In this document: positions 49,892 to 60,812 of the stretch, in pieces | How positions within the stretch are numbered: position 1 is the stretch's first letter | Layout of the letters: each line of letters opens with the position of its first letter | Source: Mimachlamys varia | Lineage: Eukaryota > Mollusca > Bivalvia > Pectinida > Pectinidae | Direction: 5' to 3' | NCBI GenBank assembly: GCA_947623455.1 | Contig: OX392527.1 | Location: forward strand, 11,094,001 to 11,158,000 | DNA length: 64,000 bases | Notes under the pieces: generated by a model | Databases searched by the model: none | The model's input: the letters and a program-made list of their open reading frames with translations, nothing else | Told to the model about the DNA's origin: nothing | Translations under genes and position numbers: made by a program

Positions 49892-50550
49892 ACAGAAACA
49901 TAACCATTGTGCTTCACCCGTCGTCGTCCACCATCCGTAAACTTTTCCTTTAACAATCATCTTCCCATTAACCAAAAGGCCCAGGATGCTGAGATTTGGC
50001 CAGTAGATACCTGGGAAAGAGTGCTACAAAGTTTCCTCATATCAATGACCTTGACCTACTTGGTAGTATCCTTAGGTAGCTGGGATTCAAATTTGTACAA
50101 ACAATGGGTCTGACCCCCCAGATCTAAGAAATGTACAACTAACATATTTCAGTGGTAGCATCATTAGGTAGCTTGGATTCAAATTTTTCCAATGATGGAG
50201 CTGACCCCCCCCCCCCCCAGGGGCCTGAGGGGCAGGTCCAAAAGTGGTCCATTTGGCAGTATTCATATTAATGACTTCTTTTTTTTTTATTAAGATTTGA
50301 TCCTTGCAATTCACCACACGCCTTGCAGACTACCCACCACAAAACACTACAATTGCTGGACATAAAGAGGGCATAACATTTAATATGAACCAATTTCAAA
50401 ATGCTCTTTTTCATCAGAAAGCTCAGAGTTCATTAAAGGCAATATTGTGGCGGATCCCACACCAGAAAAGTTATTCAACTTACACATGACTTTTTGTTGC
50501 ATTTGCTGAAAGCCAGGTGAGCGATACAGGCCCTTTGGGCCTCTCTTTCT
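49892..50550 (+). mobile_element. Dispersed repeat with CAGGCCC hairpin end
   Basis: Begins near cttcacccgtcgtcgtccac, a text style I associate with bivalve dispersed repeats. A partial direct repeat (ggtagtatccttaggtagct at 50062, ggtagcatcattaggtagct at 50154) lies inside, followed by a run of 14 C at 50205-50218. It ends with gtgagcgatacaggcccttt (caggcc from 50527) and gggcctct, the same end as the elements near 20511 and 23809. Short frames on both strands are not credible. Confidence 0.6.
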
Positions 50551-52539
50551 CTTTGAAGCCTTCACTTATGTGTGTCTGTAATTTAATAACGGTATTAGGA
50601 ATTTAGAAAAATATTGAAAATTATACCTGTACATATTATAAAACTTATTGAAATGTCTAGTTACATTGTTGACGAAACAGATTACGATTTAAAGCTTCAT
50701 CATAACAAAGCATTATCTCGTCTGTTTAGATATGTATTTATGGTTCCTCTTTGTTCAGGTTAAAGCGCTCTGTGCTTCAATGGCGGATTTTGTGGTACAT
50801 TTTTTGGCATGAATGGCCGAAGTGTTTATCGGAGAATATTAAGCAGTATTTTGGTGAAGTCCTTCCTCTATATATACAGATGAAGACTACCACATAAGGC
50901 ATGACACAACACTGACTCCAACATGTCGGACAGAGCTTAGGGGAGCAGACACTCCTCCAATGTTTAGTGTCAATACTTCTCAGTACTATAGGCTTTACAT
51001 CAATCTTTGTTCCAGACTTTTAAGTCAGCGTGGTTTCTGTGATATTTGTGTGGTATCGTTGGGATATCATTGTGATATCTCCGGGATATCTGTGTGATAT
51101 CTGTGTGATATCTGTGTATTTACTTGATGATTGTGTGGACAGAAGAGGTCGAGGACCAACAAAATGGTAACCAGACTAATAATTGTTAACTTTCTTGCAA
51201 TGATAAATTACTTTGTTGAACATTTGTGTGGATGTGATAGGGAAAGTCTACTAACTATTACCTTAAAAGGTGATTGTCTCCCTTTTCCCATACCTGATTG
51301 GTTAGTTTGGTCTATTCCACACAGTTGGTGAGGGACAGGACCGACGGAGAGGGCAGAGGTCATGCAGCTACTTCAAAACAATTTGGTTTGAAATGTTTGT
51401 CTGTGTATGGTATGATATGATTCTGAACATTTGATTCCGTAAGTTTTCATTATGCTGCTATACCATAATGTTGTTATTTAGTGTAGAAATACTGTACATC
51501 AGCATTTAGCTGGAATGTATGATGGCTTAATTGTCTTTTTATCCCCGAGGGTGGAAATATTGGATTTCAAAACAAAAGTGGATTTTTTTTAAATGTCTTT
51601 GTTAAATTCATTCTTTTTAATTACTTATGACACCTGATGGCCTTTTCATTGCATTTTGACCAGTAAATGTTAGCAGCACATTTCATACATCTTCATGTTT
51701 TCCTGGAGGTAAAATCATGTGTATGGAATTGTGGTAAAATGCCTGTTAATTGTCTCAGAATTGTGTTTAGAGTTGATGCTTTGAAGCTGAGCGCTACCTT
51801 CCTGTGCTGTTGTTGTAATGAAGTGTAAAGGAAATGGCCATTTGTCAATGATGGCTATCAATGTGTCAAATGATGGACAAGTTTCTTCTGGAATACGGCT
51901 CCAGAACTCTTATTTTCAGTCCATTAAGTCACTGGGGATTGATTTTAGAGACAAGCAAACTGTTCACGGTAATGTTTGTCTAGCGAGATTGTTAAGGTTT
52001 TTCCTCTCATTATATATCGTGCATACCTTCGTCATACATATGTCTCCACTTTTGTCAGTAGTGTAACACTGCCCCCTTCGACAAATTCACATGGACAGGT
52101 AGATAATGTACTGAAGTAAAATGTTGTTGAAGCCCATCATGAGTTTGCGTATATTCTTTGAAATTATCCACCAACATGTAACATATTACTGTTTGAGCTC
52201 ACCTCCATAATTGACATGGTAATATTTGTTCATATTTGGCAACTAAATGATGGAAGGTTATACTAGCTACACATCTCTATCAGATATACCTTTGTCACAA
52301 CTTGTTTGGATAATTTTGAATAAAGGTTTTGATGCTTAAAAATGGTGCAGTGCTCAACCTGGCTTACTGCAAGATATAATGATTGGACACACAGAAAATA
52401 CTCTCATTTTCTTGCCATATCTGTAGCTAGATAACAGGACAAAACTGTCACCTGCTCAGTAATCAAAGAAAAATGATTTAGCATTGTTTGTGTGGGAGGA
52501 GTTGGCTGTAGATGAAGGTCTGGATAGATAACAAAAGAC
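50551..52539. other. Anonymous sequence, 2 kb
   Basis: Unique AT-rich DNA. It contains a cluster of gatatc phrases (about 51038-51118, core gatatctgtgt repeated at 11-12 bp) and, at 51541-51567, a fragment with cccgagggtgga followed by aatat, matching the palindrome arm near 20684. An 82-codon ATG frame at 51818-52066 (+) is weak and not called. Confidence 0.45.
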
Positions 52540-52690
52540 ATGTCGATGTCAATGTTTATGATATATATGTCTGTAGTATCAATCGTCAAAGTTTATGATA
52601 TATATGTTTGTAGTATCAATCGTCAAAGTTTATGATATATATATCTGTAGTAACAATGATCATTGTTTATGATATATAAACTTCTAGTAT
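52540..52690. repeat. Tandem repeat, 37 bp x 3-4
   Basis: The phrase gtttatgatatata starts at 52554, 52591, 52628 and 52665, each copy continuing with ctgtagtatcaat-like text. Confidence 0.9.
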
Positions 52691-52976
52691 ATGTGGTATT
52701 GATATCTTCTGGACACCATGTATCGGGGTGTGTAGCCTGGGTGAATCTCTGCCTGGTATTAGCAGGCTTAACAAACCTATATATGAGGACAGACCTAGTA
52801 TGATATTGACATAATTGATCATAATCTCAAGAATGAGGAATGACCATACATATAAAGGTACAAGTGCTGGCCCAGCAGTCCAGTGTAACATTGCCATCTG
52901 TCCTGTGTAGTGTTTCATATCTGACAATAGGATCATCTCCTAAGGTGTGGTGCTGTGGTTTAGTGTAAAGTGTCCA

Positions 52977-54728
52977 TACCTGATAATGTAACTGTTGTTT
53001 CTACCCCTGATAATGTAACTGTTGTTTCTACCTGATAATGTAAATGTTGTTTCTACCTGATAATGTAACTGTTATTTTTACACCTGATAATGTAACTGTT
53101 GTTTCTACTCCTGACAATGTAACTGTTATTTTTACACCTGATAATGTAACTGTTGTTTCTACACCTGATGTTGTTTTTACCTGATAATGTAACTGTTGTC
53201 TTTACCCCTGATAATGTAACTGTTGTTTCACCACCTGATAATGTCACTGTTGTTTCTACCCTGGTAATGTAACTGTTGTTTCTACCCCTGATAATGTTAC
53301 TGTTGTTTCTACCTGATAATGTAAATGTTGTTTCTACCTGATAATGTAACTGTTATTTTTACACCTGATAATGTAACGGTTGTTTTTACCCCTGATAATG
53401 TGACAGTTGTTTCTACACCTGATAATGTCACTGTTGTTTCTACCCCTGATAATGTTACTGTTGTTTCTACCTGATAATGTAAATGTTGTTTCTACCTGAT
53501 AATGTAACTGTTATTTTTACACCTGATAATGTAACGGTTGTTTTTACCCCTGATAATGTGACAGTTGTTTCTACACCTGATAATGTCACTGTTGTTTCTA
53601 CCCTGATAATGTAACTGTTGTTTCTACCCTGATAATGTAACGGTTGTTTTTACCCCTGATAATGTGACAGTTGTTTCTACACCTGATAATGTCACTGTTG
53701 TTTCTACCCTGGTAATGTAACTGTTGTTTCTACCCCTGATAATGTTACTGTTGTTTCTACCTGATAATGTGAATGTTGTTTCTACCTGATAATGTAACTG
53801 TTATTTTTACACCTGATAATGTAACTGTTGTTTCTACTCCTGATAATGTAACTGTTATTTTTACACCTGATAATGTAACTGTTGTTTCTACACCTGATAA
53901 TGTAACTGTTGTTTCTAAACCTGATAATGTAACTGTTGTTTCACCACCTGATAAAGTAACTGTTGTTTCTACACCTGATAATGTAACTGTTGTTTCTACC
54001 TGATAATGTTAACGGTTGTTTCTACTCCTTATAATGTAACTGTTGTTTCTACATCTGATAATGTTAACGGTTGTTTCTACACCTGATAATGTAACGGTTG
54101 TTTCTATACACCTGATAATGTAACTGTTATTTTTACACCTGATAATTTAACTGTTGTTTCTACTCCTTATAATGTAACGGTTGTTTCTACACCTGACAAT
54201 GTAACTGTTATTTTTACACCTGATAATGTAACTGTTGTTTCACCACCTGATAATGTAACTGTTGTTTCTACACCTGATAATGTAACGGTTGTTTCTACAC
54301 CTGATAATGTAACTGTTGTTTCTACCCTGATAATGTAACTGTTATTTTTACACCTGATAATTTAACTGTTGTTTCTACCCTGATAATGTAACTGTTATTT
54401 TTACACCTGATAATTTAACTGTTGTTTCTACCCTGATAATGTAACTGTTGTTTCTACCCTGATAATGTAACTGTTATTTTTACACCTGATAATTTAACTG
54501 TCGTTTCACCACCTGATAATGTAACTGTTGTTTCACCACCTGATAATGTTAACGGTTGTTTCTACACCTGAGAATGTAACTGTTGTTTCACCACCTGATA
54601 ATGTAACTGTTATTTTTACACCTGATAATTTAACTGTTGTTTCACCACCTGAGAATGTTAACTGTCGTTTCACCACCTGATAATGTAACTGTTGTTTCAC
54701 CACCTGATAATGTTAACTGTTGTTTCTA
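52977..54728. repeat. Minisatellite array, about 27 bp unit (24-29), about 66 copies
   Basis: The core cctgataatgtaactgttgt recurs with a variable joint (tctac, tctacac, tcaccac, ttttacac), which makes unit length vary. The order of variants around gtaaatgttgtttctacc recurs at about 53320, 53478 and, as gtgaatg, about 53769, so blocks of several units were copied. Every unit carries TGATAA and many carry CACCTG. Short open frames with PDNVTVVST repeats are by-products. Confidence 0.96.
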
Positions 54729-55754
54729 GGCAAGGTTTATGTTGTGTCCACACCTATATTCATTATAGCCATTTTTCGAAAGCTATAATTGAAACGAGGT
54801 GCTGTTAATATTCAATATTATGTATATTGTGGCTGTAGATAAGGATGTTTAATTGAAATGCCCTAACATTTCTCAGTTGATATCACTGTGCTGCACCTGA
54901 TAAAACTCCCTCCATTGACCATTACTCTTTCTATATTGGAGGTGAGCTTTGTCTGATAGATTACTCTGGGGACGGGGGACAGTCACAGCTTTGGAGCCTT
55001 TGATGTGGTAATTGATGTAGGAGGTTATTTCCAATATAATAGCAGTAATGTTGGTGAAGGTAAAGATATAGTATCATTGTGTGTGATCCTCCTACGCCAG
55101 GCCAGAGATGTCCTCACACAGACTCCGTGGCTCGCCAGGCCAGAGATGTCCTCACACAGACTCTGTGGCTCGGGGTTTATATGGTACATTACTGTGTCCC
55201 ACCACTATCTATGTAGTAACAAACTGAATATGTGTAGTACAACTGGCAGTTTGGTGAAACTATCACAGAAATAAAGACCAAGTTCCACAGCAGTAGCTCA
55301 AGCTATCTTATAATGCTGCTATTGACAGATATTAGCTCAGTAGAATAAAATATTTCATGATTTTTTCATACCAGAATCCATGGTTGGCACAAGCTACTTT
55401 GGTCCTTGTACACATTTTAGTAGGTCAATAGCCAACCCTGGGCTCATTGTTTATTATCCTATATATTATCATCAGACATTGACTGATTCAATAGGTTAAA
55501 TATATTGCATATTGTATTTGTGGTATTTACACATCACCTGATGAGATTGAAGAATTTAGACCTGATCATCATAATTACTGTTAGGGTTATTTTATACACT
55601 CATGTCGGCTATTAATTAAAACAGCTTGCGAAAAAATTACTTAAAATACACACAAATTCATCATAATGGTTTAGGCACATCATGAGTTGATATAATTAAT
55701 TCTGTTTACTGTCAGCAATACTGACTAAGTCTGTGAGAGTTGTGTCCCTTCCCT
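54729..55754. other. Anonymous sequence with a 38 bp duplication
   Basis: Unique AT-rich DNA except for a two-copy repeat at 55095-55172 (cgccaggccagagatgtcct at 55095 and a near-identical copy at 55133). An 89-codon frame at 55005-55274 (+) starts at GTG rather than ATG and is not called. Confidence 0.45.
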
Positions 55755-56395
55755 TAAGGCCTACAGTTAACACACTGTTATAGGCCTACAGCCGGTGTAT
55801 CAGACTATAAGGCCTACAGCTGGTGTATCATACTATAAGGCCTACAGCCGGTGTATCATACTATAAGGCCTACAGCTGGTGTATCATACTATAAGGCCTA
55901 CAGCCGGTGTATCATACTATAAGGCCTACAGCTGGTGTATCATACTATACGGCCTACAGCTGGTGTATCATACTATAAGGCCTACAGCTGGTGTATCATA
56001 CTATAAGGCCTACAGCTGGTGTATCATACTATAAGGCCTACAGCTGGTGTATCATACTATAAGGCCTACAGCTGGTGTATCATACTATAAGGCCCACAGC
56101 TGGTGTATCATACTATAAGGCCTACAGCCGGTGTATCATACTATAAGGCCCACAGCTGGTGTATCATACTATAAGGCCTACAGCCGGTGTACCATACTAT
56201 AAGGCCCACAGCTGGTGTATCATACTATAAGGCCCACAGCTGGTGTATCATACTATAAGGCCTACAGCTGGTGTACCATACTATAAGGCCCACAGCTGGT
56301 GTATCATACTATAAGGCCTACAGCTGGTGTATCATACTATAAGGCCTACAGCTGGTGTATCATACTATAAGGCCTACAGCTGGTGTACCATACTA
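55755..56395. repeat. Minisatellite array, 28 bp unit, about 22 copies
   Basis: The core cctacagctggtgtatcata recurs every 28 bp with variants cagccgg, cccacag and gtaccata. The first copies (55755-55800) are diverged. Confidence 0.96.
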
Positions 56396-56442
56396 ACATT
56401 TGGTATACTCTTTCAGCTATACATTAATAGTATCATCTTTTT

Positions 56443-57394
56443 ATACCCCCCCGCAACGAAGTTAGGGGGGGGTATACTGGAATCAGCTTGTCTGTCCGTC
56501 TGTCTGTCCGTCTGTCTGTCCGTCTGTCCGTAGAAAAATGTTGTCCGGACAACTCCTCCTAAACTACTGGATCGATTTTAATAAAACTTGGCAGTATTGT
56601 TGGGGACCATGTTTAGATGTGCATGCAGGGTTTCGTTTGTCAAAATTTTGGTTGCCATGGTAACCAGGTCACTATACACAGGTTTCCATAATAAAATGTT
56701 GTCCGGACAACTCCTCCTAAACTACTGGATCGATTTCAATAAAACTTGGCAGTATTGTTGGGGACCATGTGTAGATGTGCATGCAGAGTTTCGTTTGTCA
56801 AAATTTTGGTTGCCATGGTAACCAGGTCACTATACACAGGTTTCCGTAATAACGTGTTGTCCGGACAACTTCCTATAAACCACTGGATCGAGTTTAATGA
56901 AACTTGGCGGTATTGTTGGGGACCATGTGTAGATGTGCATGCAGAGTTTTGTTTGTCAAAATTTTGTTTGCCATGGTAACCAGGTCACTATACACAGGTT
57001 TCCATTATAATGTGTTGTCCGGACAACTCCTCCTAAACTACTGGATCAATTTCAGTGAAACTTGGCAGTATTGTTGGGGACCATGTATAGATTTGCATAC
57101 AGAGTTTCGTTTGTCAAAATTTTGGTTGCCATGGTAATGAGGTGACTATACACAGGTTTCCGTAATAACATGATGTCTGGACAACTTCTTCTAAACTACT
57201 GGGTCATTTTCAATGAAACTTCGCAGTAAGTAATGTTGAGGATTACTATACACAGGTTAAAATTTGTCCGTTCGGCTTTTAAAATTCTGCTGACTGTTGA
57301 CATTATATAATGCATGTTATATACAACTTGTACTACATCATGTTTTTTTCAAAAACATGTCAGACACCTCTAATAAGAGGTAGCGGGGGGGTAT
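56443..57394. mobile_element. Dispersed element with 12 bp inverted ends and five 158 bp core units
   Basis: The left end atacccccccgc (56443-56454) and right end gcgggggggtat (57383-57394) are perfect inverted repeats. The left end also folds on the g-run at 56465-56472, and acctctaataagaggt just inside the right end is a small hairpin. A tctg/tccg microsatellite lies at about 56487-56530. Core units begin at 56540, 56698, 56856, 57014 and 57172, always 158 bp apart, and four carry the 12 bp palindrome ttgtccggacaa. Frames of 77 codons repeat because the core repeats. I recall similar sequences as widely dispersed in invertebrate genomes; class unknown. Confidence 0.8.
56540..57260. repeat. 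Tandem core of the element, 158 bp x about 4.6
   Basis: Units share gttgtccggacaactcct, then acttggcagtattgttgggg, then ggttgccatggtaaccaggt and ctatacacaggtttcc. The last unit is diverged and incomplete. Confidence 0.95.
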
Positions 57395-58716
57395 TAGTCA
57401 GCCATCGGCTTACAGTTCTAGTTTCATACTTGTCTGATGGAGAAGTGGTTTGGTAAACTTTGCTGGCCTGACAGAGAAATCTACTTATCAGGATAAGTGG
57501 AGGAACACTTTTCTTTGTGCCAATCAAAGTATCTGTAATAAGATTTACGATAGTCCAATAAACACCCGTCAGTGTGGACGGCCTCACTAGCACCTCGTTG
57601 ACCTTCTACATAGCAAAAAAATGGATCTTGTTGTTTGCTCATTTTTGCTGTAAAAGTAAGCTGTGTCATGTTGGAGCTGTGAACTTTTGCAGTTGTCTGC
57701 ACCCACATCCCGGATTTATAGATGACATGTACAATTAAAGTATGTGACATGTGCTAGAGATAGGTTAGATTGTGGGAGAGTCAGCAGCTGGTCCCTAAGT
57801 TACTCTAATGACCTAGGGGTTACCTGGACAGGTATCTTCACCATCCCCTAACAACCACACACACAGGTATAGGGCTAGGATGCAGGTGGGTGACCATTGC
57901 TTATTGTGCTGTTTAGTTGTTCAAACTTGGAACTTTGTCCGGAACTAGTTGCAGATTTTGAGTTTCAGTTCTTATCTGGACAGATCAAAGAATCTTTGAT
58001 GTTGTTTGTATTTGATAATACTTCATGTGATTGGCAGTTTTCCGGTAAAGGTACAGTGTGATTTAATTGGCAGGTACAAAATTGGTTATCTGGTTAATAG
58101 TTAGTTAGTACCATTAACAGATAAACGTACCTTATACAAAATGAGAAGTATTGTCTTTTATACTGGGCCATACCAATGACTTGATTTTTTTTAACAAATC
58201 CACACCATTTCTTTCAAAACATGCATTTTACAATGTTGGACCAATCCCTTACATCAACAATTATTTTGTCTCTTCATTTTTGAAATATTACAGGATATTA
58301 ACCTTAAAAATAATTCCAAATCAGCAAATTATCACGGCAGTTTCCGCCTCAATTACGATTTCAACACTTTGTCCAACTTCAAGATTGATTTAAATGTATC
58401 TTGGAACTGAACAACAAACAACCAATAATGTAATTTGAAAATGACATCTTTCTGAGTTCAGAATGGCACTTATTAAGGTTCTAATGTGTTTTTGCATATA
58501 ACTGATCGAGTAGCTTGAAGTGAGGACCTTACTTTTTTGTATGTACTGGTCAGCCATCGCGAGAAAACAATTCCATAACATGTTATCGACAGTGAATTTA
58601 TCTTATGAATTCATATTACCGTCATGGTGACCAAATTTTGAAGATTGATTTGCCAGTTAATGTGTTTAGGAAAGGTATTGACATAAGCTATAAGTGTGTT
58701 TGTCAGTTCCCTCCGA
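57395..58716. other. Mostly anonymous sequence
   Basis: Apart from the weak minus-strand candidate at 57481-57754, this is unique AT-rich DNA. Frames at 58151-58393 (+, TTG start) and 58390-58581 (minus) have no supporting features. Confidence 0.45.
57481..57754 (-). CDS. Weak candidate exon, unknown 89-residue product
   Basis: On the minus strand an ATG at 57750 opens 89 codons to a TAG just left of 57484. Just upstream, reading into the frame, is a sequence ending in ctatctctag at about 57755, which looks like a splice acceptor, so the reading could begin in an earlier exon at higher coordinates. The product has three Cys (46, 63, 82), a sequon at Asn 27 (NMT) and an aromatic and charged C-terminal third (YYRYFDWHKEKC). 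Composition is more protein-like than other short frames here, but I recognise no family and it could be chance. Confidence 0.22.
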
Positions 58717-60812
58717 AACAAACCCTGATAAATAAGCGGAGATATTTCATCCACCATTTTAAGTGTCTCGTGTGTTAGAGCTGAAATACAATAATAACAA
58801 ACCCTGATAAATAAGCAAAGATATTACATCCACCGTCTTACGTGTCTCGTGTTATAGCTGAAATACAATAATAACAAACCCTGATAAATAAGCGGAGATA
58901 TTACATCCACCGTCTTACGTGTCTCGTGTTACAGCTGAAATACAATAATAACAAACCCTGATAAATAAGCGGAGATATTACATCCACCGTCTTACGTGTC
59001 TCGTGTTACAGCTGAAATATAATAATAACAAACCCTGATAAATAAGCGGAGATATTACATCCACTGTCTTACGTGTCTCGTGTTACAGCTGAAATACAAT
59101 AATAACAAACCCTGATAAATAAGCGGAGATATTACATCCACCGTCTTAAGTGTCTTGTGTTACAGCTGAAATACAATAATAACAAACCCTGATAAATAAG
59201 CAAAGATATAACATCCACCGTCTTAAGTGTCTCGTGTTATAGCTGAAATATAATAATAACAAACCCTGATAAATAAGCAGGGATATTACATCCACCGTCT
59301 TAAGTGTCTTGTGTTACAGCTGAAATACAATAATAACAAACCCTGATAAATAAGCAGAAATATTACATCCACCGTCTTACGTGTCTCGTGTTACAGCTGA
59401 AATACAATGATAACAAACCCTGATAAATAAGCAGGGATAGATATTACATCCACTGTCTTACGTGTCTCGTGTTAAAGCTGAAATACAATAATAACAAACC
59501 CTGATAAATAAGCAAAGATATTACATCCACCGTCTTAAGTGTCTCGTGTTATAGCTGAAATACAATAATAACAAACCCTGATAAATAAGCAAAGATATTA
59601 CATCCACCGTCTTAAGTGTCTCGTGTTATAGCTGAAATACAATAATAACAAACCCTGATAAATAAGCAAAGATATTACATCCACCGTCTTAAGTGTCTCG
59701 TGTTATAGCTGAAATACAATAATAACAAACCCTGATAAATAAGCAGAAATATTACATCCACCGTCTTACGTGTCTCGTGTTACAGCTGAAATACAATGAT
59801 AACAAACCCTGATAAATAAGCAGGGATAGATATTACATCCACTGTCTTACGTGTCTCGTGTTAAAGCTGAAATACAATAATAACAAACCCTGATAAATAA
59901 GCAAAGATATTACATCCACCGTCTTACGTGTCTCGTGTTACAGCTGAAATACAATAATAACAAACCCTGATAAATAAGCAAAGATATTACATCCACCGTC
60001 TTACGTGTCTCGTGTTACAGCTGAAATACAATGATAACAAACCCTGATAAATAAGCAGGGATAGATATTACATCCACTGTCTTACGTGTCTCGTGTTACA
60101 GCTGAAATATAATAATAACAAACCCTGATAAATAAGCGGAGATATTACATCCACTGTCTTACGTGTCTCGTGTTACAGCTGAAATACAATAATAACAAAC
60201 CCTGATAAATAAGCAGGGATATTACATCCACCGTCTTACGTGTCTCGTATTACAGCTGAAATACAATAATAACAAACCCTGATAAATAAGCAGGGATATT
60301 ACATCCACCGTCTTACGTGTCTCGTGTGTTACAGCTGAAATATAATAATAACAAACCCTGATAAATAAGCAAAGATATTACATCCACCGTCTTACGTGTC
60401 TCGTGTTACAGCTGAAATACAATAATAACAAACCCTGATAAATAAGCGGGGATATTACATCCACCGTCTTACGTGTCTCGTGTTAAAGCTGAAATACAAT
60501 AATAACAAACCCTGATAAATAAGCAAAGATATTACATCCACCGTCTTACGTGTCTCATGTTACAGCTGAAATACAATAATAACAAACCCTGATAAATAAG
60601 CAAAGATATTACATCCACCGTCTTAAGTGTCTCGTGTTATAGCTGAAATACAATAATAACAAACCCTGATAAATAAGCAGAAATATTACATCCACTGTCT
60701 TAAGTGTCTCGTGTGTTATAGCTGAAATACAATAATAACAAACCCTGATAAATAAGCGGAGATATTTAATCCACCTCCTTAAGTGTCTCGTGTTACAGCT
60801 GAAATACAATAA
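58717..60812. repeat. Minisatellite array, 78 bp unit, about 27 copies
   Basis: The core aaccctgataaataagc is followed by atattacatccaccgtctta, cgtgtctcgtgttacagctg and an aat-rich joint. Variants include gcggag/gcaaag/gcaggg after the core. The rare form with tgataacaaaccc and gggatagatatt occurs at 59408, 59797 and 60032; the first two lie in matching contexts about five units apart. Unlike the 78 bp array at 5867, the frame is closed by stops in most readings. Confidence 0.97.

Noticed and set aside
51818..52066. 82-codon ATG frame with a possible internal donor (cacggtaatg)
   Set aside because: Length is within chance for this much AT-rich DNA, no acceptor or domain, and C-terminal half is hydrophobic in an unstructured way.
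56588..57137. Three overlapping 77-codon plus frames of similar sequence
   Set aside because: They are the same non-coding 158 bp core unit read three times; 158 is not a multiple of three and the frames overlap.
4253..60812. Idea that most array units are selected for a 6 bp palindrome (GGTACC, ACTAGT, AGGCCT, CAGCTG)
   Set aside because: A 40-50 bp unit has roughly an even chance of holding some 6 bp palindrome, so this needs no explanation.
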